Both the position numbers and the translations under genes were made by a program. A stretch of 64,000 bases of DNA, from the NCBI RefSeq assembly GCF_041296385.1, contig NW_027184085.1, forward strand, positions 9,605,301 to 9,669,300, read 5' to 3'. Origin of the DNA: Aphelocoma coerulescens (lineage: Eukaryota; Chordata; Aves; Passeriformes; Corvidae). Positions 1 to 11,239 of the stretch are shown piece by piece. Numbering within the stretch: the stretch's first letter is position 1; each line of letters opens with the position of its first letter. The notes below the pieces were generated by a model, which was not told where the DNA came from, did not search any database, and worked only from the letters and a program-made list of their open reading frames with translations.

Positions 1-543
1 TCTCCATCTTCTCCTCCGGCTGCAAGGACCAAAACAGAGCAGGACACACCTTGGGAGCTTCCCTGGGCAGTCTCTCTACCTACTCTCCTCCCACCAGCTG
101 CACCTTGTGGTCCCCTTCATCCACTGCCACATCAGCTGTGTTGTCTGCATGGGCAGAATAAACAAGTAGAGGTTATGGACAGCACGGCCCAGCCCTATGC
201 AGGAAATTCTGAACCACCTGGGGCACTCCAGTGCTCCCCATGTTTCTGGGATTGCATGGAGCAGGCACTGGGCAGACAGAGCTCTGTACAGCTGGGCTTT
301 TCTCCGCATCCTGAGTATGATGGACCAGAGTTACATGTGCCTCTGGGAGTCTCATGTGGCTTTGCAGGTTCACAACACAGCCAAGCAACTCCCAGCCTTT
401 GCTCTGCACTGGAAGATCCACCAGATGTGGAAGCAGCTGAGCTCCGCATGAATTCTAGGCACCAGCACCAGCATAGTCACCTCTGTGCTGATGGATCGGG
501 AGGTGGTAAGGTGCCAAAAATGTCAGATCTCTCCAGGATCCCT
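1..543. other. No gene recognised
   Basis: A plus-strand frame at 175-561 (128 codons) contains no domain I can name and runs into the minisatellite. It could be a terminal exon of a gene outside the window, but nothing supports that directly. Confidence 0.3.
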
Positions 544-845
544 TCCTGGGATGATGACTGATCCCCAGGATGATCGGCAGGCCTTAAAGGCACTGATTCT
601 CAGGGGAAAGCCAACCTGGAAAGTCCTGATCACCAGACATATGCTGACCTGGAAGGCACTGATGCCAGAGAGGATGCTGACTTGGAAGGTGCTGATTGCC
701 AGTGGAGTGCTGGAGACGCCAACCTGGAGGGCACTGATCCCCAGGAGGATGCAAACCTGGAAGAGGGAGGCCTGGGAGGATGCCAATCTGGAAGGCACCA
801 ATCCCCACGGGACTTGCTGACCTGAAAGGCAACATTTATCCAGAA
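544..845. repeat. 33-bp minisatellite, about nine diverged units
   Basis: Units built around ACCTGGAAGGCACTGAT start at 581, 614, 647, 680, 722, 755, 786 and 820, with a weaker one near 544. Spacing is 33 bp except for one 42-bp unit and two of 31 and 34 bp. Because the period is a multiple of three, two plus-strand frames stay open over most of the array. One reads as an 11-residue acidic repeat of the type ADLEGTDPQED. No gene context shows that it is translated. Confidence 0.8.
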
Positions 846-1606
846 CATGGTGCTTCTCCCCCTACCACAGAGCACTTCTTTCAGCTCCCCACTTACAGTG
901 GGCAGCAGCTCAGCCAGGGACTTCTCCAAGGGCTTGGGCTAGGGATCCACACTCAGGCAGGCATCTATGGCTGGCGATCTGCCCGCAGGAAGCTAAACCA
1001 GCAACACCTCTTCCAATTTCCCTCCTCCCCGGAACTCCCAGCTGGGAGCCGCTGCCCAGCTATGGGCAAGGGGGCGTGTGGCCCCTAACTACTGCCAAAA
1101 CAACCACAGCCCCCATCCTTCTGCAGGCAAGTGAGATACACAGACTCTGTTTTCCCACTAGATGGCAAACATTGCTTTCAAAATCAGCCTTTGGAGAAAT
1201 TGCGTCCATCCCTGTGAGAGGAGGCTGAGAAAGCCCTCAGGGAAAAGCCCTGGGGGTGACGGGCCTGAGGCTGCTTCAGCGTGGCGCTGGGGGTAGCAGG
1301 GACCCCGGCATGCTCCTCATCTTGCTTTTTCTGTCATTTCTGAAATTGTTTTCCTTTCCCACCCTCCTGGTTTCTCCCTGGTCCTGGAAGACCCATCCCT
1401 TGCCCTATGCCGGTGGGACTGAGCACCCTGGGTGGGGAGGAGAGGCATCTGGTTAACCCTGGGTAGCACCTTGAACATCCACAGCCACAGAGTGAAGCCC
1501 GGAAGCTTTGCTGGGAATTAATTAGGCTGTGGTTTGTGAACCAAATGCAAGTTAATTCCTCTTTGCAAGTGCTCAGGTCCACAGACAAGCCATTATGCTG
1601 TGTGTA

Positions 1607-1612
1607 AATAAA
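1607..1612 (+). terminator. AATAAA motif on plus strand, possible transcript end
   Basis: AATAAA occurs in an AT-richer stretch after a GC-rich region. It could end a plus-strand gene lying left of the window (IL11RA is the mammalian neighbour in this orientation). No coding exon supports this. Confidence 0.15.
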
Positions 1613-4600
1613 GGAGGCAGGGATGAAGGCTGTGCATGGGGATGTCTTGTCTAAGGTCTTCTACCAGCTCAGAAGTATTCCCAGGCTTGTTTAAGTTTGA
1701 TTTCAGACACAGATTTTTTCATGGTCTCTGCATTATCCTTGTGCAGAAGTTCCCTGAGTGTTTGCTGCTGGCCCTGGCATTGCTGCAATATTGCTGTGTG
1801 GTTAAACATGATGTGTCATAGCTAATGAGGGAGCTAACTGTGGATGGTAAATGTTTAATATGGACAAATCAAGCCAATTAGGCAATGTCAAGAGAAAAGT
1901 GTGTCATCTCAGCTGTGTCTGTCCTGGGTGGAGAAGAGGTTCTGTGGAAGGGTAAAACCCCTGCCGCTGCAGGATCAGCAGCTCCTAACACCAGCCAAGG
2001 GTAAGGATGCTGGATGCAGATCCTCCTGCAGACCTCCAGTCCACCCAGTGGGTACTTTCACCTGGGGGACAAGGACAGCTTTTTCAAAACAAATATTTTC
2101 TGGAATAAAGACCTCTGGGTAGCTGGAGGGGATGGCAGCCATCTCCAGTGCCAAGCTGCCAAACGGGAAGCAGTAAATCATCCCACTTAAAGCACTCCTT
2201 GTAGACCCCCAACAGGACTCTTGGCCATTCACAGCATGCTGCCTGCTTTTGTGGCAAGCCTGTGGCCCCAGAGCTCAGCAGTGCTCAGACAGGAGCACCA
2301 TGAACTCCCAGCAGTGGGGTTCCCAGTGGCAGGCCCCCGCCAAGCATTAATTAACTGATGGCAGCAGCTGTATTCCCTCCACAAAGGGCTCTGGAGCCCT
2401 GCTCCTCACAGCTTCCTCTGCCCTTTCTGCCTCAGTTTCCTCCCAGGCACATTGTTTGGTATCATTTACACCTGGGTGAGAAGGATCCTTTGGGTCTCCT
2501 AGCCACTTCCTTCAGGAAGAGATTATTGCCTCTTCTTCCACAAGGGCTGACAAGTCCCTCACAAGGCTATTTATAGTCACAGAGGAAACTAGGAAATGAA
2601 AGGAAGAGTGTGACTGGGGAATAGAATCTGAGGGAGCTGTTGAGAGCCAGTCTGCAGCCTGTGGCTCAGGGCAGCAAGCCAGTGACAGATTGTGATAGCC
2701 ACTGATTCATGAGCCAAGCAGGTAAAAAGCCCTTCTGGCCCTTTCCAGCTGGGCTTCCTGCTAACCCTTGTGTTGGCATGTGCTGATGCATGGGGACAAC
2801 AGGGCAGAAGCAGTGACAACATGGATGGTGTGGGTCTGGTACACCCCTGTGGCTTGAGGCTTCCTCATCCCTTGGTGAAACTCACAGTCTCTGCAGGCAG
2901 CAGAACACAAGTTGAGATCAGATGTGGCCACTTCACTCCTGAAGATGAGATTTACCAGTACCAGGAGGGTTTGACCCCTGCTCTTAACCCAAGGAATGAA
3001 CAAGTCCCCATGTCTGAGGCTGTCATATCTTTGCCTTGATGTGTGCCTGATTCCAGCTTTCCAGTCCAGGTCCTGGGAGTGTTTCTGGTCCTCCCCTGTA
3101 GGGTCAGAGTTCTGGGAATGGTTTCCACCAAACAAATGCTTCCTGCCTCTGCATGGCATCTCTAACTGGTGACAGGCTGCCATGGGCAGCAGCCACCCTC
3201 CCACCCCTTGGTCTTACTTCAGGCCCTGTCTCAGATCCCTGGGGGCTGGGCCCTGTCAGGAGAGGTCTCAAGATAGCCAGCAAACCAGGGGCTGAAGCAA
3301 ACTGGGAGCCATGTCCTCTCCCACCTGCAGCAGGGTGATGTCATCCACATCCCTCAGCTTGTGCTGCCAGGTGAGAAAATCCCCTAAGCATGAAGGTGCC
3401 AATGCTTCAGTAATTCTGGTAGAGTTGCACTGAGGGTAAGGACCTGTACCTCTCTCCCAGTGGCCTTTCCAGGGTTTTGGCATGTTATGGGGCACTGGTG
3501 GTAGACTTAAAGAGGCTGCAGGGACTGTGGGGCCGGGCATCCTCTTTGTGCTTGTTCAGATCCCCCAGCAGGAGATGGATGAGACGCATGAGCAGGCAAG
3601 GTAGCCGAAGGAGCTGGGGAAATGCTTTTGCTGTGTGCAGAGTTGAGGGATGAGCCTCTGCAGACCCATCTGGCCTTGCTCTTCAGCAGGGTAAAGGCAA
3701 TAACCCACCATGGCACTCCGAGAGCCCCAGGAGAAGCATCGTGCAGAAACCAACCCCCAGGCCTGCAAAGAGAGGGGCAAGGACCCTCCAGCTACGTTTG
3801 CACTAAGAAACCAGCTCTGCCAAGGACTGCTTTCTGGTTGGGAATGACGCCTGCTTTTGGAGTCAGGCTAGCTGACCTGGGCCAAAACCTGCCGGAAATG
3901 ATGCTCAGAGTACTCCAGTACAAGGGGACGTTTGCTTCAGTTGCTGTCACCTGTGCAGCCCTGATGCCCTGCAGTGGGCACCACTCTGTCTTCAGGGGCA
4001 CTGGGACAGTGGAGAAGATCAGACTGCTGCCTGCAGCCTGGCTACAGAGAGCTGCTGGGTTCGGGGCCCAGTGGATGGGTGAAAGGAAGGAAGCACAGTA
4101 CAACTCATGTGCTACCATTGCTAGAAAGGCAGCCTGCTGCTGCCCAGCAGGAGGGGAACCCAGCAAAAACCAAAGACTCAGATGGAGGAAAGAGGAAGAA
4201 GTCAGCGCTGTTAGTGGCTCAGATCCTGCTGTGGGTTAGTGGCCTCCCCTTCCTGTGGGATTTTTGCTGTTTGCTTATTCTTATTACATAAGCATAGGAG
4301 CTTGGCTCTGCTCCAGAGCCCAGTTCTGCAGAAAATAACCTCTTTCTCTTCCTTTTTGCATCACAATCCTTTAAAAGCAGCAGTCCCTAAGCTGTGGCAT
4401 GAGGATCCCCGGTGAAGACCTGACAGGTGATCTACAGACCTGCTTTACCTCTGCAGTGCTCCTTGCTCTGCAGGGCTGGAAACCTATAAAAGTGTTAGAA
4501 CTGGGATCTGGAGCCCAGAGGAAGTGTGCTGATGCCCAAAAGGTCATGCTTTCATTTCTCCAGGAAGACAGTCACTTCAAAGATAAAAACCTGAAAGGAT

Positions 4601-5296
4601 CTGCCACTTTTGCTGGAACATCAGCTGCAAAGGGAAGTGCGGGTTCCCTTTGCACAGGCTCCAGCACAGCCCATGGTGACCAGTACTGTGATTCCCCTGG
4701 TATAATAATTCTGATACCCTTCCTCAAAGCACAGCTCAGATCCAGAAAGTAAGAAAAGCCCCACAAAGACAAGGAGACTGGATGTCGGGGTGATGGGCAG
4801 CAGCTGAAACCCCACAAGGGGCAAGAGGGGGCTGCTGCCCACCCAGCTGTTGGGTCTTGTCACACCAAGGGAAGCCCAGCTTCCTTGTATCTTTGGAATC
4901 TGTGCTGTTGATGTCTCATATCTCTCCTGTGCTCCTCATCTTTGCTAAGAACAGCAAGGAGACAACGCAACTCCCCACTGCCCCTCTGCCTGTGGCCATG
5001 CCAAGCCTCTCCAAGCCACACAGTCCATCAGCAGCAAAGGACAAATTACCATTGGCAGTGCAAGAAGACAGAGGACAAGACCAAGGTGTGGGGCTTGCGA
5101 GTATCACTGCAAGGAAATGAACCTTCGTTGTATTTACCGAGATGTACACGGGGCTGTGTAATCTGCAAACCTGAGCAGACTGTGAAAAGGAGGATAAGAT
5201 GCCAAGTTCTCCCTTTATCATTTAGATTTACCTTCACTTCTTGTTTTCTTTGAAGACAGTTTCCAGGCTAAGTTTTTGTATCTTGTACCCAGAAAT

Positions 5297-5302
5297 ATCA
5301 AT
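5297..5302 (+). terminator. AATAAA motif on plus strand, possible transcript end
   Basis: The surrounding 100 bp is AT-rich and looks like a 3' UTR end, but no coding exon was recognised upstream. Confidence 0.15.
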
Positions 5303-8300
5303 AAAGATATTGAAAGCCCTTTAATCTACTGCTGTGTAATCAGCAGCTTATTTCAGTGCAGAGGTAAATGGCACTGGTGTGAGACGTTAGCTGTGCATGG
5401 CTTGGAGCTCACTGGAAAACATCCTTGATTAGCTGGGAAGTATTCACTGGCATGCACCTGGGGCAGGCTAAGCAGACTAGCCTCACCTCATGCCTGGCTG
5501 CAAACCAAGTGGCTTTCAGTGTCCTCTCACAGGTACAGGAGGCCATGCACAGCCTTGTGACACCATCCAAGTATTCCAGGAGGGTGCCAGGAGGGATAAA
5601 AGCCAGGCGATGGCAGTACGGAATGTGTCTAGGGCTCTGATGTGATGTCAGCTCTGAACTGACATTAGCTTTCATGTACCAGCATGGGAACCTTGAAAAA
5701 GAGTAGCAGAGACCCACCAGGATGGAGATTTTGGGTTCCTCCCGTGCTTGCTGTGTCCTGTGCAAGCTCTTTCACCATAAGCCATGGGCATATGTGGCTG
5801 TCACCTGTGCTCAGCTCCCACTGCCTACCTGCAGCCACTGCTGGTGCTGGTGGGAGTTTGGCAGATGCCTTCTCCTTTCTCTGTGTTTGTGTGAGAAGGG
5901 AGCTATGGGAGGAGGCAAGGCTTGTGGACCCATCCCAGCACCTCACAGACTCCTTGAGACGGCAGCTTCAGCAAAGACAAGCGTTGCATGACCAAAGCAG
6001 GGCTACCCTGGCCTGGAGGCTTGTAACAGTGTTTTCCTGTGGTTTTAGGACAGTAGGGGGGGGAAGAGAACACTGTGGCATTTCCCATGGCTTGTGTCAG
6101 CACTCAGCACCGTGGCTGTGGTTCCTGCACACCAGATGGAGCATCAGCACTCAAGTGCAGGATGTGCCAACCATGTGTGCCCCTCCAAGCCACACAGGAA
6201 CTGTTATTCTCACAGGTGCTGTCCAGAGACTCAGACCCGCACTAGACCCTAAAGCCCTCCCAGTCTCATCTAAACAGACCAGGCATATAGTGAATGGAAG
6301 AGTTTTCTGCCACTCCTGTACACAGGGAAGGAGGAGGACAGTGAGTGGCACACAGAGACCGTAGCAGGGCCACAGTAAAAGGATGAGCCTGTTGTCACTG
6401 TGGAGCAGAGCTTGGCAGTGTCATTCTCCCACAACCCAGGTGCTCCTGGGCTCAGAGCTGCAGCTACATCTGTCTGATAAACTCTCTGACACAGGCAGGA
6501 AGCAATCTCTTCTGCTGGGGCTGCTCCTCCTCTCTGGGGCTTGCTGGTGACAAGGGGCATCTTCCCACAGCATGTCCACAAACCCTCATGTCCCTTCAGA
6601 AATGGTGTTTGGGATGCAGCAGCAGCTGCAAGAAATTTAGAGGAAGGGCAGGCATCTGTCAGAGCAGCCTCTTACTTTGTGCCCATCTCTGAGTCCTGTC
6701 GTGTTCACCCCAAGCACCCCTATCCACAGAAATCACTCTCTTTTTAAATAAAAGAAACCAAAACAACCAACAAACAAACCAACTGAAACCCGCAAACAGC
6801 AACCAAACCACAAAATACTTGAAATGTGTTGGGAGGGACCCATCAGCATTTTTCAGCCAATAGTAAGCACAGATGTGGTCCAGGGCTCTCTACTGCAGGG
6901 AACTGGAAGTACCCATCATGGTAAGCTCACAAAAAAACAGCCCAACCTCGTGCATCATGTCCTGAGCCCTGCATCCCCACTGGATGCCCTCAGGCACAGT
7001 TCTCTCCAGTATTTTTATCTCTGCTGCCAGTTTCCGTGGATCTCCAGGATGTGCTGCCACACACCCACAGTCTGGAATGGCTCCGTGTGACAGCTAGCCT
7101 TGGACTTTGCCTGCTTGAACAAAGACAAGAAGAGACCTGATGGTGCCTTCCTTCTTCCCAGCGGGTGGCTGCCTTTTTCTGCTGGCTGGGATTTTTCAGG
7201 GAGTCAGGGACATTGGGTTAAGCATTGCTAGAGCAGGGCAGAGAGCCAGAAGAGCTCTTGTTCCCGTAGCACAGGAGGTCAAAGGACCAGCACGCTCCCT
7301 CCCAGACAGCACTCAAAGCTTCTTCGTCTGCAGCCACTTCCTCAGGATGTGAGAAATGCTGGGTAGGTAAAGACGTCCTGGGGATGAAGGACAGGGAAAA
7401 CCTCTGCTGGTAGCTCTCATCCCAGCCCCCTGTAGGGTGAGGTGTGGCTCAGCAAGCAGGATGCTTAGAAAGGGCAGCAACTACAGGGCAGCTGCCCCAG
7501 AACCCTGTGGGGCTCGTCAGCAGACACCAACAAGAAAGGTGAGAACAGGTTAATGAGCCTAGTTGGTCATTCAGAGGAGCGGCAGTATATACCTCTTACA
7601 AGAATAAAAGGATGTGAAAGGCATCACGTGAAATTTCACAGTGCAAAGGATGAAGGAAAGAGCCCAAGAGCAGCAGTGCTGGGTCAGGACAGAGGCTCTC
7701 GCGCTCTGTCTCTCTCTCCAGCTGAGACCACTACTAGGTACGTAAGAGAAATCAGCGGACACAGAGGCATCCAGAGCCATCCTTCCCTGCCACCTGCTCC
7801 CAGCGCCCAGGAGTCACCAGTTCAGGAGCTTCCCCAGGTGGGGCTTGTGTGGGAACCACGTGCACCTACCTGTGGTGGGTTTGTCCATCTCCTGGCTGTG
7901 CCCCACCAGCACCCTGTGCTGAGACCTCAATGGATTATCCACAGACAGTGTGAAAAGAGCACTGCTGTTGTTCTTAAACTTCAACTTGAGCATTTCAGGG
8001 ATGCACATGGAACAGGAGCCCTTGGGCTGACCCTGGCAATGCTGCAGTGGGCTGCGAGGGGGATGTTTCTAACCAAGTTTGTCTAGGGGTGCTGGGCCAG
8101 CCTCCCTGAAGAAGAAGGAGGATTTAAAAGACCTTCAGGGTCTCCAGGGGATCAATGCACTTCTAATGCTACAGGGGTAGCTTTACAAGAAGAGAGAGGA
8201 GCTCAGGGGCTTAGTAGCTTTCAATGCTGCCCAGTTTGATAGTTCCTTTCCAACAATTTAGGAGTTTGGCTAACACAATGGCTGTGCTTGGAGTGGGATG

Positions 8301-8975
8301 CCTTTTCTTTTCCCATCCTTCTGGCTGTTATCTTGATGACTCTCCCCTCTGCTTCCAGTAAGAAAGGATGCACGAGCAAGTCCTTCCTTAGCAGGGCATG
8401 GAGCCAGTCTGCCTTATCAGGCACAGAAGAGCCAGCCAGGGACTTTCCATTCCTTGCTGCTGTGCTCTTTTAGGAATACCAGCCTGGTACATCTTACATA
8501 CTTCAGAGACTTCCCTAGCTCCCCCTGTGCACTCTCGGCAGTTCTGTCCCAGAAGACTTTAGCATGACTTTCTTTGATGGCTTTTTCCGGTTCCTGATAA
8601 GCCTCTGCCTGGAAATCCTTGGACAGGGGTATCCCACAGGAAAACTGGGAAGGACAATGCTGTTCTGGAGCAGTACAGCCCCTTTGCTCCACAGGGAAGC
8701 CCTCAAAAACCCAGCCACTGTGGCCTCCTCCCGCTTTCTTTTGCAAGCAGCTGAGAAAAAGTCTCATTTTGGAGTTCTGTTGTTTGGCTCTTTGCCTGTG
8801 CTGTCCCTGATGGCTCATGCAAGCATGGCATGGAGCTGCAGACCCTCTTCACACCAGAGCTGTACCAAGACTTGATCTCCTGGCTGTCAAAGAAAGCCCA
8901 TTGTAGCAGCTCCATATCAAATCCCTGCAGAACTACCTGCCATCCACCTTCACACATACTGTCCAGAACAGGAGA

Positions 8976-9044
8976 GCAGGAAGAGAGGGAGAAATGCAGC
9001 AGGAAGAGAGGGAGAGATGCAGCAGGAAAAGAGGGAGAAATGCT
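8976..9044. repeat. 23-bp tandem repeat, three copies
   Basis: A purine-rich unit of the form GCAGGAAGAGAGGGAGAAAT plus GCA repeats at 8976, 8999 and 9022 with one or two changes per copy. Confidence 0.85.
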
Positions 9045-10687
9045 GAGCAGAGTGGGGCTGTTCAGTCTGGAAAATACTGACCCAGAGGCTTTTGTGTAAG
9101 TACAAGCAGACATAGTCAATGAAGGACAAGATCTGGACCAGGAGGAATTCTTTCCCAGAGTGCACTGAAGGGGTTCTGGAAACAGAGAGGGCAATGACCC
9201 TCCTGAAGCCCAGCCAGAGTCCTTGGAACAAAGCACCTCAGGGTCACATTCACAAGGGTGAATGCCCTGTTGCAAGAAGTACTTCTCTCCCTACCTTTGC
9301 CTGCATGCAGCACAAGAAAGGCTGCAGCCTCAAAATTAGTGGTGCAAGTAAGGCAGAGCCCTCTGGAAACCTGGAAGGTTCTGCTCATCGTGGATTTGTC
9401 CCAACTGCCGGCACAGCTCATGATGAATGGCCCCAGCCTGTTCCAGCACACCACAGCCCCCCAGCATTTACTTTAGACAGCTGCAGCACAAGGAAGACAA
9501 ATGAGCTCCAGAGAAACCCAACCTTCTGTTGGCCCCCTCTGTCTCTATTTACATGTCTGTTTTCTCCTCCAAGGCCATGCATCTCCTTTGTTTAGGAGAG
9601 TGTCTGGCTTCTGATCTCGTTCCAGATATTTTTTTGCTTGAGTCCTTCCTTATTCTGTTAGAGCACTGAGCAAAGAGACTTGAGGGCCTGCTTTGATTAG
9701 AACTCCCTTGACTCCAGTGCTTCAGACCTTGCACCAACCCAAAACCATGGCCTCTGCTTGGCACTACCCTGGGGCCAGGCAGTGCCCATCTCCTGCCAGC
9801 CAAACTCTCACAGCTGCCTGCCACTCCAAATCTTGGAAACATCATAAGGGTGAGGATATACCACAAAGTGGAATGGTCTCCATCTCTCTGAGATCTCCAG
9901 AGAGAGAAAGAGCCTTGCAAGGGCTTCCCCCTCAAGATGAGCCTGAGCTGTGCCCTTGCACCAAGCCTGGGCTGAGCATCAGGATGCTGGCGATACACCC
10001 ATCCACTCCACCAGAGCATGCAGCAGCATGAGAGCTCTGTGGGGAACCCAGCCCTGCGAGGACAGGTGGTCTGGGAAGTGTTTGGCAAGATGGGAACAGT
10101 GTGTTCTGCCAGCTAGCTCTCCAGCTTCAAACCAGCCTTTATTTATCCCTGAGCAAGGCTGCACAGCTGCTTTCAAAAGGCGTTTGATGCTAAACTCCTT
10201 GGCTCCACGTTCGCCCTGAAGAGTTCTTTTCTGTTATCTCTTTGGGTTGCTTTCTTTTTTTTTCTCAAGCCCAAACTCAAATTATGCTGGTGAAACTGAG
10301 CCAAGCCTGCCAAGGCCTAGCATGTGGCCCAGATGGTGACAACAAGAACGCTGGTTTTCACTGCTGATGGTTCGCACTCTGCTATTAGCACCGCACAGCT
10401 TGCTCCACTTCAAAGGTACTGCTAATGGAAGACACACAAGATCTGTTTCTTTCAGTCTGGCTTGGCAAGCTCTCCCCATGCTCCCAAGGCACCTTCGTCG
10501 CATGGGCACTAGGTCAGATCCTGGGTTTGCATCCAGGACCAAGGGTTTCTTGAGACCACAGGCAGCCTCACATCAAGCATCCAACAAGTAAGTGGGGGCT
10601 TCAGAGTGTAACTCCATCCTCCCTTCTCCACCTTTCAGAGAGGCTCCCAAGGTCATGGGAAGTGAAGGATTTCATGTAGCCCTCAGA

Positions 10688-10742
10688 AGTACAGCTATGC
10701 TGTACTATGTATGTACTATGTACTATGTACAGAAGTACAGCA
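10688..10742. repeat. TACTATG-type short repeat with inverted repeats
   Basis: GTACAGC and GCTGTAC flank three bases, followed by several GTACTAT units and a second GTACAGC. This gives a small region able to form alternative hairpins. Confidence 0.6.
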
Positions 10743-10774
10743 GAGAAATTCCACCTCACCCCCTAGGAACCTGT

Positions 10775-11235
10775 TAGGACAGTATAACAGGGCGGAAAAA
10801 AAGGATTAGGAAGGACTGCCTGGGGTCATCTAACCCATGCTATGCTGAGCCAGAGCCAGCACTACTTCCAGTTTCTTACGAGCTCTGGTATAACTGTAGA
10901 AGTTTCGGGCAGTGGACATGCAGCATTTCTTCATCCGCCTCTTCCTGCTAAATGGAATTTCCCCCAAAGCCCAACCCCTGTGGTTTCTCAACTTATCAGA
11001 ATTAAACTCAGTACTTCTTTTCACTTTCTCTTCACTATATCTGTGCACTTGGAGAGCGTGTCATCCATTCCTGGAAGCAAGATTAACTCAAGATCCTTCA
11101 GCCTTTTGTTTGAGGCCACATTATCCAGACCTCTGATCAAACTCACTGCTGCCCTCCACAACCCTCCCAAGGGTGTGCACACCTTTCCAGAGTCCAGCTG
11201 TGCCATCTGGATTTTTACAATTCATGCACTACAGG
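10775..11235 (-). mobile_element. Possible very old CR1-like LINE remnant
   Basis: The opening (GGTCATCTAACCCATGCTA) and the later segment around 11120-11200 follow the order of reverse-oriented CR1 3' sequence, but with many differences. Alignment to CR1 consensus sequences would decide it. Confidence 0.25.
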
Positions 11236-11239
11236 ACCA

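Larger units (their letters stand above)
846..8975. other. Non-coding stretch, no gene recognised
   Basis: Contains scattered frames up to 226 codons (5684-6364, plus) with chance-like composition, two plus-strand AATAAA motifs, and an A-rich CAAA-type stretch at about 6745-6810. AT-rich blocks at 1510-1570 and 1815-1890 with TAATTA-type motifs may be regulatory. Confidence 0.4.

Noticed and set aside
175..561. 128-codon plus-strand frame as a cytokine receptor tail (IL11RA neighbour)
   Set aside because: In mammals IL11RA would lie on this side, but no WSXWS motif, transmembrane segment or recognisable tail is present.
5684..6364. 226-codon plus-strand open frame
   Set aside because: No recognisable family, no promoter or polyadenylation signal close by, and Cys/Trp/Ser-rich chance composition.
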